NCBI GenBank assembly: GCA_900551515.1
Contig: URWH01000034.1
Span: 1 to 13,004 of the forward strand
Origin: an uncultured Porphyromonadaceae bacterium
GTDB taxonomy: Bacteria > Bacteroidota > Bacteroidia > Bacteroidales > Muribaculaceae
Direction: 5' to 3'
DNA: 13,004 nucleotides
Within the stretch, counting starts at the first letter, position 1; every line of letters begins with the position of its first letter. Positions 1 to 6,320 of the stretch are shown here, one piece after another. The notes beneath the pieces are model-generated. The model was given only the letters and a program-made list of their open reading frames with translations, was not told the origin of the DNA and did no database searches. The position numbers and the translations under genes are program-made.

Positions 1-11
1 CTACAAAACCT

Positions 12-44
12 AAGCCGACCTGACAAAATCAAGTCGGCTTTTTT
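12..44 (+). terminator. Intrinsic terminator of an upstream gene outside the window
   Basis: An 8-bp perfect stem (AAGCCGAC at 12-19 with GTCGGCTT at 33-40) is followed by more T residues to position 44. The T run lies on the plus-strand side, so it ends a plus-strand transcript whose gene lies before position 1. The next gene inside the window is on the minus strand and has its own terminator. Confidence 0.8.
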
Positions 45-66
45 CGGATGGATACTAATAAACGAC

Positions 67-96
67 AAAAATGGCCGATCCCATCAGGAACCGGCC
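67..96 (-). terminator. Terminator of the DUF349 / sugar transferase unit
   Basis: On the minus strand, 23 bases past the sugar transferase stop codon, a 10-bp stem with two G-U pairs (GGCCGGTTCC at 96-87 with GGGATCGGCC at 82-73) closes a TGAT loop. It is followed by ATTTTT (72-67). This is a standard Rho-independent terminator and marks the 3' end of the minus-strand unit. Confidence 0.8.
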
Positions 97-119
97 CAAT
101 CGTTAAGTGATTAAAAAGC

Positions 120-1511
120 TCAGAATGCGTTTTTCTCGCCGTGGATGGCATTGTACACGGTGCGGAAAATGATCTTCAGATCAAGCATCGTGCTCCAGTG
201 CTCGATATACCACACGTCGTGCTCCACGCGCTTTTCCATCTGCCACAGCTCCTCGGTCTGGCCGCGGTAGCCGTTGATCTGCGCCCACCCTGTTATGCCG
301 GGCTTGATGTAGTGGCGCACCATGTATTTCTGTATCAGACGCGAATACTGCTCGGTGTGACGAAGCATGTGAGGCCGCGGCCCCACGACCGACATCTCGC
401 CTTTCAGCACATTGATAAATTGCGGGAGCTCGTCGATGCTGGTGCGCCGCAACAGGTTGCCCAGCCGCGTCTTGCGCGGATCGTCCTTCGTGGCCTGCTG
501 CGTGTCGGCGGCCGCATTGACGCGCATAGTGCGGAACTTGTAGCAGTTAAACTCACGGCCGCGATAGCCGGTGCGTTTCTGTTTGAAGAACACAGGGCCC
601 GGCGATGATATCTTGATGGCTATGCCCACCGGTATGAAAATCAGCGGCGAGACGATCATGAACAGCCCGGAAAACGCGAGGTCAAACGCCCGCTTGCACA
701 AACGGTTGGACAACCGCGTGAGAGGCTGATGGCGCACCGACATCGCCGGTATCGGGCCGAGGGCATACATGTCGTAGTTGCGGTTGACGTTTTTCCCGAT
801 CTGAGGCACATAATAATATTGCGCCACGTGGTTTTCGGCTATTTGCAGCGTGCGGTTTATCTGGTCAGCCTGATCGCCGGGCAACACGCAGAATATCTCA
901 TCGATGCCGTTTTCGGCAACGTATGTTTCAAGGTCGTCTATGGTGCCGCGGTACATCCCCTCGGGTATTCTCGAGCAGGGAGCGTCGTCGAAAAAGCCCA
1001 TTATGCGATAGCCGAACCCGATGTCGGACGACATGACGTCGTAGAGCTTACGCGCCATCGGGTTGGATCCCACGATCAGCACACGGCTGAAATTGCGGCC
1101 GCGTCGGCGGAAATACTTGATGATGATGCGCGAAAGCAGCCACCACAGCGGGAAGAGCACAAGCATCGCGCCATAAAACTCGGCGAATGCCACCCACGGT
1201 ATGCGGTCGAGCTGCAGGAAATAGAGCGTGCAGATGAACACAGGCGCATGGAAAGCCACCGCCTTGATCGAATTGGTCAGCACATGCTCCATGCCTATCG
1301 AGCGCGTAGTCTGAGTGTGAGCCAGGAGATAGGCGGCAGGCAGATAGGAGATGTTGGCCAGGAGCCACACCGTGCGGGTGCGCTCGGCCACAAACTCCGG
1401 CGACAGTCGGGCTGCTATGATAAACGCGATATTGATTATCAGGAAGTCCACACAGTTGAGTATCAACTGTATATAACGTCCGTAACGTCCGCGAGCATTG
1501 ATCCCTGTCAT
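120..1511 (-). CDS. Undecaprenyl-phosphate sugar phosphotransferase (WcaJ/EPS type)
   Basis: A 463-residue membrane protein that should transfer a hexose-1-phosphate from a UDP-sugar to undecaprenyl phosphate, the first step of an exopolysaccharide, capsule or glycan unit. Four N-terminal membrane segments (about 13-36, 48-67, 84-101, 106-134) precede a Rossmann-like CoA_binding_3 region (VLIVGSN at 144-150). A hydrophobic segment (279-300) leads into the bacterial sugar transferase domain (about 271-463). Visible family motifs are KFRTM (325-329), the catalytic-type Asp-Glu pair D360-E361, SVVGPRP (374-380) and KPGITGWAQINGYRGQT (403-419). Length and order match the five-segment WcaJ/PssY class. 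The start lies 36 bases after the DUF349 stop with no terminator between, so the two are probably one transcript. No glycosyltransferase, flippase or polymerase lies nearby, so the glycan cannot be named. Sugar specificity is not readable; glucose is only the commonest case. Confidence 0.93.
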   Translation of the reverse strand: MTGINARGRYGRYIQLILNCVDFLIINIAFIIAARLSPEFVAERTRTVWLLANISYLPAAYLLAHTQTTRSIGMEHVLTNSIKAVAFHAPVFICTLYFLQLDRIPWVAFAEFYGAMLVLFPLWWLLSRIIIKYFRRRGRNFSRVLIVGSNPMARKLYDVMSSDIGFGYRIMGFFDDAPCSRIPEGMYRGTIDDLETYVAENGIDEIFCVLPGDQADQINRTLQIAENHVAQYYYVPQIGKNVNRNYDMYALGPIPAMSVRHQPLTRLSNRLCKRAFDLAFSGLFMIVSPLIFIPVGIAIKISSPGPVFFKQKRTGYRGREFNCYKFRTMRVNAAADTQQATKDDPRKTRLGNLLRRTSIDELPQFINVLKGEMSVVGPRPHMLRHTEQYSRLIQKYMVRHYIKPGITGWAQINGYRGQTEELWQMEKRVEHDVWYIEHWSTMLDLKIIFRTVYNAIHGEKNAF

Positions 1512-1547
1512 TGCCTGTCTGGTTTTAGGTTACCTACCCGATAGCTG

Positions 1548-3413
1548 TCAGAACTTCGTGTCTATGAGGCGGATTTTGTTCTCGAGATCGGCGATATCGG
1601 TTTTAAGGCGCTGGATGTTGCGCTGCACTTCGCGAAGCATCGATTCGCCCGATTTCGATTTGGAGTTGAAGAATCCGAGGTTGTTCTCATAGGTGGTGAG
1701 CTCATTGCGGCGCGACTCATAGGCGCGCATCAGACGTTCGCGTTCTCGGCCGAGCTTCTGCTTGTCGGCCGAGAGCTCGTTGAGCGATGCCTCAAACGAA
1801 GCCTGACGGGCACGCGTCTCATGCATGTCGTATTTATCAAAGAGCTGACGCACCACCTCGCGGTAGGCTTCATGCAGCTTTTCTTTCTCTCGGAAGGGCA
1901 CATGGCCGGTCTCCTGCCACGTTGCGCGCAGGGCGTTGATACGTGCTATGGCCTCGTCGCGCGGGGTGTCGGCTTCGGGCGAGTTGAGCGCCGTAAGCTG
2001 AGCCACGATATCGCGCTTGGCGGCCAGGTTGGCCTGCTCGGTTTTGCGGGTCGACGATGCGTCGGCTTTCTTGCGGTTGAAGAAACAGTCGCAGGCGGCA
2101 AGGAAGCGGTTCCAGATGAGATCGCTCTGTTTCTTGGGCGCGGCGCCGATGGTCTTCCACTGTTTCTGCAGCTCGACAAGGCGGTCGGCCGTGCATTTCC
2201 AGTCGGTGCTGTCCTTGAGCGATTCGGCTTCCTCGCAGAGACGGGTCTTGGCCTCGAGATTGCGGGCCAGCTCATCCTTCATCGAGTGGAAGAATTCGGC
2301 CTTGGCAGCGAAAAATTTGTCGCAGCACTGGCGGAAGCGGCTGAAGAGAGCGTTGTTGGTTTTGCGCGAGGCATAGCCAAGTTTTTTCCACTCTTCCTGC
2401 GCGTCTATTATAATCTGTGTGGCTTTGTTCCACGAGGAATATCCTTTGAGCGACGCGATGTCGATGGCCTCGATGCGCTCGCAAAGGGCGGTTTTGGCGT
2501 CCTGGTTTTCCTGCTCGCGTTTCTTGCGTTCCTCAAAGAAAGCCTGATAGCGTTTGTTGATGTCGGCCGACAGGTCTTTGAAGCGGGTCCAGATCTCTTC
2601 TCTGAACTCTTTGGCCACAGGGCCGATCTCACGCCATTTGTCGTGAAGCTCCTGCAGGCGGCGGAAAGCGACGACCACATCGGACTCGCTGCCAAGCTTT
2701 TCGGCCTCGTCGATGAGCAGCTGCTTCTCGGCAAGGTTTTTCTTGAAGTCGTAGTCACGGAGCTCTTTGTTCACCTTCCATTGGTCGTAGAAATATTCCA
2801 CGGCATCCTGATAGGCTTTCCACGTCTCGGTTGAGTTTTGCTGCGGCACCTCGCCGATAGCCTTAAACTCGGCCTGCAGCTCTTTGACGCGGGGATAGTG
2901 GCGGTTGACATTGTCGGTGTCGGCGCTCATCGCCTGCATCTCGGCGATGATGGCGTTTTTGCGCTCGAGATTGGCCAGCTGCTGAGCCTCGATGCGGGCG
3001 CGCATCGCAGCTTTCTTCTCTTTTATTTCAGCGAGGAGAACCTTGAAGGTCTCTTCTACGGCATCGGCCTGCGGTGCGGCTTCGCCTTCAGCGGCGGCTT
3101 CAGCAGTTTCGGCAGATGCTTCGGCAGCTTCTTCGCCTTCGGCGGCAGCTTCGGCAGCAGCACGCGCTTCATTACGCAGATAATAGAATTGCTGCTTGAT
3201 GTGACTCACCTCATCGGCGTTGATCTCCGTATCGGCCATAGCGGCTATTTCTTTCAGACGGCCGATAAGCTGTTCAACCGTAGCCGGCTGCGGGCGATCT
3301 TCTTCTCTCACAGTCTCTTCGGTTGCAATAACGGTTGTTTCGGTAGATGTTTCAGCGGTAGGGTTAGCATCGGGCTGCCGGGCAGCTTCTGCTTCATGGT
3401 CAAGCAATTCCAT
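1548..3413 (-). CDS. DUF349 repeat protein, five repeats
   Basis: A soluble, highly charged, mostly helical 621-residue protein of unknown function. Five DUF349 repeats are visible through their W/F-x-x-hydrophobic-G anchors at 183 (FKAIGEVP), 260 (WREIGPVA), 342 (WKKLGYAS), 419 (WKTIGAAP) and 499 (WQETGHVP), spaced 77-82 residues apart. Each is followed by a helix with a W/F..F pattern and a KK/RK-rich stretch. The C-terminus (about 540-618) is predicted coiled coil and carries ENNLGFFNSKSKSG (576-589). An Ala/Glu low-complexity stretch lies at about 84-120. The reading frame is open to 3488, but the first ATG overlaps the -7 element of the mapped promoter, so the ATG at 3413 is chosen; it gives an acidic N-terminus (MELLDHEAEA) like Bacteroidales homologues as I recall them. 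It is the first gene of the unit with the sugar transferase. Family membership is certain; function is not known. Confidence 0.9.
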   Translation of the reverse strand: MELLDHEAEAARQPDANPTAETSTETTVIATEETVREEDRPQPATVEQLIGRLKEIAAMADTEINADEVSHIKQQFYYLRNEARAAAEAAAEGEEAAEASAETAEAAAEGEAAPQADAVEETFKVLLAEIKEKKAAMRARIEAQQLANLERKNAIIAEMQAMSADTDNVNRHYPRVKELQAEFKAIGEVPQQNSTETWKAYQDAVEYFYDQWKVNKELRDYDFKKNLAEKQLLIDEAEKLGSESDVVVAFRRLQELHDKWREIGPVAKEFREEIWTRFKDLSADINKRYQAFFEERKKREQENQDAKTALCERIEAIDIASLKGYSSWNKATQIIIDAQEEWKKLGYASRKTNNALFSRFRQCCDKFFAAKAEFFHSMKDELARNLEAKTRLCEEAESLKDSTDWKCTADRLVELQKQWKTIGAAPKKQSDLIWNRFLAACDCFFNRKKADASSTRKTEQANLAAKRDIVAQLTALNSPEADTPRDEAIARINALRATWQETGHVPFREKEKLHEAYREVVRQLFDKYDMHETRARQASFEASLNELSADKQKLGRERERLMRAYESRRNELTTYENNLGFFNSKSKSGESMLREVQRNIQRLKTDIADLENKIRLIDTKF

Positions 3414-3485
3414 TTTGTAGAAATTTAGGGTTGATTCAGTGGCTCCGCCGACATTCCGACGGAGAGATTGGATTATTAACGGATT

Positions 3486-3516
3486 CAAAAATAGCTATAA
3501 TTTTCCAAACAACAAT
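3486..3516 (-). promoter_or_regulatory. Bacteroidota-type promoter of the DUF349 gene
   Basis: Reading the minus strand, TATTTTTG (3493-3486) matches the -7 consensus TAnnTTTG. ATTG (3516-3513) lies exactly 19 bases upstream in the -33 position (consensus TTTG). The predicted transcript start is about 3479, giving a leader of about 66 bases to the ATG at 3413. This argues against the upstream ATG at 3488. Confidence 0.65.
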
Positions 3517-3561
3517 AAAAATTCACGCCAAATCGTGTTTTCACCCCACAGAAAAACGAAA

Positions 3562-3581
3562 CGGCTGTCTCACGACAGCCG
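3562..3581. other. Strong hairpin in the divergent intergenic region
   Basis: A perfect 8-bp GC-rich stem (CGGCTGTC at 3562-3569, GACAGCCG at 3574-3581) closes a TCAC loop. On the minus strand it is followed by TTTCGTTTTT, so it could act as a terminator in that direction, yet no minus-strand gene lies upstream of it. On the plus strand it sits 28 bases before the mini-ORF at 3610 and could be a leader structure. Role unresolved. Confidence 0.6.
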
Positions 3582-3609
3582 CTTAATCTTTAACCTTAAA
3601 TCTAATACC

Positions 3610-3651
3610 ATGAAAAAAAACACAGTGCAAATAGTAATTATACCCTTATAA
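3610..3651 (+). CDS. Possible 13-residue leader peptide (mini-ORF)
   Basis: ATG to TAA encodes MKKNTVQIVIIPL, between the hairpin at 3562-3581 and the response-regulator promoter. The start follows an AT-rich stretch (ATCTAATACC), a usual Bacteroidota start context without Shine-Dalgarno. The MKK opening and hydrophobic tail are peptide-like but far too short for a signal peptide. The phrase seems familiar to me from intergenic regions of other Bacteroidales, but I cannot verify that here. It lies upstream of the best response-regulator promoter, so it may belong to a separate short RNA. It could also be chance. Confidence 0.3.
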   Translation: MKKNTVQIVIIPL

Positions 3652-3687
3652 CACCCACACGCACCGTCGGTTCGGTCCAAACGCTAT

Positions 3688-3714
3688 TTTAACATTGTTT
3701 AACTTATAGCTTTG
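3688..3714 (+). promoter_or_regulatory. Response-regulator promoter with tandem TTTAAC box
   Basis: TAGCTTTG (3707-3714) fits the -7 consensus TAnnTTTG exactly, but no TTTG lies 19-21 bases upstream. Instead, two TTTAAC direct repeats (3688-3693 and 3698-3703) lie 10 bases apart, one helical turn, just before the -7 box. OmpR/PhoB-family regulators are known to bind such tandem repeats, often in place of an upstream core element, so this is a candidate activator and autoregulation site. TAACTTTA (3727-3734) is an alternative, weaker -7 box. The expected 5' leader is about 60-78 bases. Confidence 0.5.
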
Positions 3715-3747
3715 TCATCTGTTTTGTAACTTTACAATCGCTAAAAA

Positions 3748-3762
3748 GACGGTCGCACCGTC
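3748..3762 (+). other. Small hairpin in the response-regulator 5' leader
   Basis: GACGGT (3748-3753) and ACCGTC (3757-3762) form a perfect 6-bp stem with a CGC loop, 35 bases before the start codon and downstream of both candidate -7 boxes. It is not followed by a T run, so it is not a terminator. It could affect mRNA stability or translation. Confidence 0.4.
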
Positions 3763-3797
3763 CTGACATCAATTATTCTATTATACCCTATACCACA

Positions 3798-4508
3798 ATG
3801 AGAATTAAGATCTTAGTAATCGACGACGAAGAGGCTCTCTGCGAGATCCTCAAATTCAACCTCGAAAAAGAAGGCTACGAAGTCGATTGCGCCTACAGCG
3901 CCGAAGAAGCGCTCGAAATGGACCTATCAGCTTATTCGCTTTTCATTGTCGACATCATGATGGAGCATCTGAGCGGATTCGACTTTGCCAAACGGGTGAA
4001 AAACATGCCCGAGATCGAAAACACCCCCTTCATATTCTGCTCCGCGCTCAATGGCGAAGACGACACCGTAATGGGACTCAATATCGGAGCCGACGACTAT
4101 ATTTCAAAACCGTTTGTGATCAGCGAAGTGCTTGCCCGCGTCCGCGCCGTGCTCCGCCGCAGCCAGGCCTCGCGCCAGTGGGAATACAACGTGTCACAGA
4201 GCCTCTACGAACCCGACATCTCTTTCCACACGCTCCGCATCGACCGCAACGACAAGCTCGGATTCCTCAACGGTGAAGACATGGGCCTGACCCGCACCGA
4301 ATTCGACATCCTCCTCTTTTTCCTCACCCACCGCAACCGCATCTATTCGCGCGAAGAAATCATCCGTCAGGTATGGGACAACGACGTGGTCGTGACCAAC
4401 CGCACCATCGACACCAACATCGCCCGACTGCGCAAAAAAATCGGCCCCTACGGAAATAACATCGTGACACGTCTGGGATTCGGCTATGGTTTTAAAGAGA
4501 CGGTTTAG
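3798..4508 (+). CDS. OmpR/PhoB-family response regulator
   Basis: A 236-residue cytoplasmic transcription factor. The receiver domain (about 3-121) shows the acidic pair D9-D10, phospho-acceptor D52 in LFIVDIMM, S82 at the switch Ser/Thr position and K104 in SKPF. The C-terminal winged-helix domain (about 137-235) has the RTEFDILLFF helix (166-175), the recognition-helix region NRTIDTNIARLRKKI (201-215) and the wing GFGYGFK (227-233). Phosphorylation by the adjacent kinase, whose start overlaps this gene's end by 23 bases, should promote dimer binding to tandem DNA repeats. Tandem TTTAAC repeats lie just upstream of its own promoter. The organisation resembles PhoB/PhoR-like and RprY/RprX-like Bacteroidales pairs, but the receiver does not look like RprY, so no symbol is given. 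The stimulus and regulon are unknown. Confidence 0.95.
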   Translation: MRIKILVIDDEEALCEILKFNLEKEGYEVDCAYSAEEALEMDLSAYSLFIVDIMMEHLSGFDFAKRVKNMPEIENTPFIFCSALNGEDDTVMGLNIGADDYISKPFVISEVLARVRAVLRRSQASRQWEYNVSQSLYEPDISFHTLRIDRNDKLGFLNGEDMGLTRTEFDILLFFLTHRNRIYSREEIIRQVWDNDVVVTNRTIDTNIARLRKKIGPYGNNIVTRLGFGYGFKETV

Positions 4509-5964
4509 TTTCTGGTGGCGCATATTTGTGCCTATCGTGCTCCTCTCGTGGCTCATCGTGATTTTCCTCATGAGCTACTTCTACAATCACGAAACAAACA
4601 TGCGCGAGCGCACCATTGTCCAGCAGCTCGACCTCCTCAGCAGCCGCATCATCGCAGTCTACGAGCAACGCAACACCAACGAGGACCACGACCTCGGCGA
4701 ATTCATCCGCACCCTCGGCATATCCTTCGAAGACTCACGCTACGACGGCGTGCGCATCAGCGTGTTTGAAAAAGACGACTTCGACAACGGCAAGACACCG
4801 CGCTACTACCTCGGTGCTCCCATCGACAAAGAGTTCGTGGCCAGGCAGCTCAACAAGAAATCCGACGACAACTACGAAGGCCAGGCCTCCAGCACCACCG
4901 GCGAGCTCTACTACTTCAAATCGGCAAAGAGCAACGACGGCAAGCTCCTCATCTACACGGCCATGCCCTTGACCGCCACGCTCCGTGAATCACTCTCCAC
5001 AACCGACGTCACATTCTGGTCCATTCTCATAGTGCTCCTCGCCGCCTCCGCGCTCACCGCCTATTTCATCACCCGCAACATCACCAACAACATACGCATA
5101 CTTCGCGATTTCGCCAACAACGCCAATAATAATAATGTGCAGTTTGACGAAAGCAAATTCCCCCACAACGAGCTCGGCGACATCTCTCGCCAGATCGTGA
5201 AACTCTACCGCGACCGCACCAACGCCCTCGAAAAAAGCCAGCGCGAACACAACGTGGCCATCCACGCCGTCGAGGAAAAAGCACGCATCAAACGCCAGAT
5301 GACCAACAACATCAACCACGAGCTCAAAACTCCCGTGGGCGTCATCAAAGGCTACCTCGACACCGTGCTCTCATCCGACGACATGGACGACAAGACACGC
5401 ACCTACTTCCTGCGCCGCGCCCAGCAAAACGTCGACCGCCTCTGCAACCTCCTCAACGACGTGGCCACCATGACCCGCCTCGAAGAAGGCAGCGGCAACA
5501 TCCCCGTTACCACCATCAACTTCCACGACATCGTCTACTCCATCGACAACGACTTCTCCACCGCAGGACTCACCGGCGACATGACATTTGAATACGACGT
5601 GCCCCTCGACTGCGAAGTGCTCGGCAACGCCAACCTCCTGACCAGCGCACTCTCCAACCTCATCAAAAACGCCGTGATCCACTCCCACGGCACCGCCATG
5701 GGCGTACGCCTCGTGGCCCAGTCGAAAGAATTCTACACCTTCGCCTTCTGGGACAACGGCCGTGGCGTCGATGACGCCAACCTCCCCCACCTCTTCGACC
5801 GCTTCTTCCGCGTCGACGCCGGCCGCGCCCGCAAAACCGGCGGCACCGGCCTCGGCCTCCCGATCGTCAAAAACATCATCGAATCGCTCGGCGGCGTAAT
5901 GTCGGTCCACAACCGCCCCAACGGCGGCCTCGAATTCATGTTCACCTTGCGAAAGAGCGCATAA
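4486..5964 (+). CDS. Membrane sensor histidine kinase, partner of the response regulator
   Basis: A 492-residue inner-membrane kinase. TM1 (about 11-32) and TM2 (about 177-196) flank a periplasmic sensor of about 145 residues that I do not recognise. After TM2 comes a HAMP-like linker (197-245) containing an Asn-rich stretch (NNANNNN, 211-217), then a charged helix (245-272). The HisKA domain follows with the H-box NINHELKTP, phospho-acceptor H278. The ATPase domain shows an N-box (NLIKNAVIHS, 391-400; N395), G1 (DNGRGV, 423-428), an F-box (LFDRFFR) and G2 (GGTGLGLPIV, 452-461), so all catalytic motifs are intact. The start at 4486 overlaps the regulator gene by 23 bases, and the next in-frame Met falls inside TM1, so the start is well supported. 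No strong terminator follows; a weak stem (GCGCCC 6032-6037 with GGGCGC 6058-6063) is the only candidate. The ligand is unknown. Confidence 0.95.
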   Translation: MVLKRRFSFWWRIFVPIVLLSWLIVIFLMSYFYNHETNMRERTIVQQLDLLSSRIIAVYEQRNTNEDHDLGEFIRTLGISFEDSRYDGVRISVFEKDDFDNGKTPRYYLGAPIDKEFVARQLNKKSDDNYEGQASSTTGELYYFKSAKSNDGKLLIYTAMPLTATLRESLSTTDVTFWSILIVLLAASALTAYFITRNITNNIRILRDFANNANNNNVQFDESKFPHNELGDISRQIVKLYRDRTNALEKSQREHNVAIHAVEEKARIKRQMTNNINHELKTPVGVIKGYLDTVLSSDDMDDKTRTYFLRRAQQNVDRLCNLLNDVATMTRLEEGSGNIPVTTINFHDIVYSIDNDFSTAGLTGDMTFEYDVPLDCEVLGNANLLTSALSNLIKNAVIHSHGTAMGVRLVAQSKEFYTFAFWDNGRGVDDANLPHLFDRFFRVDAGRARKTGGTGLGLPIVKNIIESLGGVMSVHNRPNGGLEFMFTLRKSA

Positions 5965-6157
5965 GCCCCCCGCTCTCACATTCCTCCTACCCGTCCCCTC
6001 CCATCAGCTGAAGCTCAAAGCCTCAGCACCCGCGCCCCAACTTTATTCGCCGGTGTCGGGCGCTACTTGTTGCTTAAAAAATGTTAAATAGACCAACAAA
6101 CCGCCCATTGCCATAGCATTGTAACGAAATAGCCACCGTGCCCCAACTTTAGCTCAT
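5965..6157. other. Intergenic region after the kinase, no gene seen
   Basis: No credible reading frame. The first 100 bases are markedly C-rich on the plus strand. The stretch holds a weak stem (6032-6063), one copy of the 12-mer GCCCCAACTTTA (6034-6045; the second copy is at 6140-6151) and a TTTAAC-type tandem box on the minus strand (6073-6088). Confidence 0.6.
6073..6088 (-). promoter_or_regulatory. Second tandem TTTAAC-N4-TTTAA(G) box
   Basis: On the minus strand, TTTAAC (6088-6083), four bases and TTTAAG (6078-6073) repeat the spacing of the box before the response-regulator gene. The flanks are similar as well (CTATTT then AACATT at both sites). It lies 70-85 bases before the candidate small-RNA promoter. 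This could be a second binding site of the same regulator, or a chance AT-rich match. Confidence 0.35.
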
Positions 6158-6165
6158 TACCTTTG
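6158..6165 (+). promoter_or_regulatory. -7 promoter element of a candidate small RNA
   Basis: TACCTTTG matches TAnnTTTG exactly and is followed by CA, as at other promoters in this window. No TTTG is seen at -33. The predicted start of transcription is about 6172. No protein gene follows on this strand until 7906. Confidence 0.5.
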
Positions 6166-6171
6166 CAAGCG

Positions 6172-6320
6172 AATACAAAGAATCTTACCTCGTTTAGGTA
6201 ATAAACCCAATATACACCCCGATCTATACCGCATAAAACAACTTGCATTAGTAATTAAGAAGCATTTTTTTTTGAAACAATAACCGCAAAACGGGCCGTC
6301 GCCGAGACAGCCCGTTTTTG
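6172..6320 (+). ncRNA. Candidate small RNA, about 150 nt, family unknown
   Basis: A perfect -7 box (6158-6165) and a strong terminator (6288-6319) bracket about 150 bases without a meaningful reading frame. Near the 5' end, TTACCT (6185-6190) pairs with AGGTAA (6196-6201) around a CGTTT loop. The middle (about 6205-6285) is AT-rich and mostly unstructured, with a run of nine T (6265-6273). The layout of promoter, short RNA and terminator is that of a free-standing sRNA. Structured RNA families with this layout are known in Bacteroidales (for example the Bacteroidales-1 motif), but I cannot match this sequence to one by eye. It lies between a two-component operon and a tRNA gene. It is not tmRNA, RNase P or SRP RNA as far as signature motifs show. 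Confidence 0.4.
6288..6319 (+). terminator. Strong intrinsic terminator, usable on both strands
   Basis: AAAACGGGC (6288-6296) pairs with GCCCGTTTT (6310-6318). Past a C-A mismatch, GTC (6298-6300) pairs with GAC (6306-6308) around a GCCGA loop. T residues run to 6319 with more after one G. On the minus strand the 3' side is also T-rich, so it may stop transcripts in both directions. Confidence 0.75.

Noticed and set aside
1821..2834. 337-codon plus-strand frame opposite the DUF349 gene
   Set aside because: It mirrors the helical, charged DUF349 sequence; no recognisable domain or promoter.
5371..5979. Long minus-strand open frame of 202 codons across the kinase gene
   Set aside because: It is a mirror frame produced by the strong third-position C bias of the kinase gene; its composition (Val, Gly, Ala, Glu, Asp-rich) is typical of an antisense shadow and no domain is seen.
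6032..6063. Kinase operon terminator (GCGCCC with GGGCGC)
   Set aside because: Six pairs with a 20-base loop and no T run; kept only as a weak candidate.
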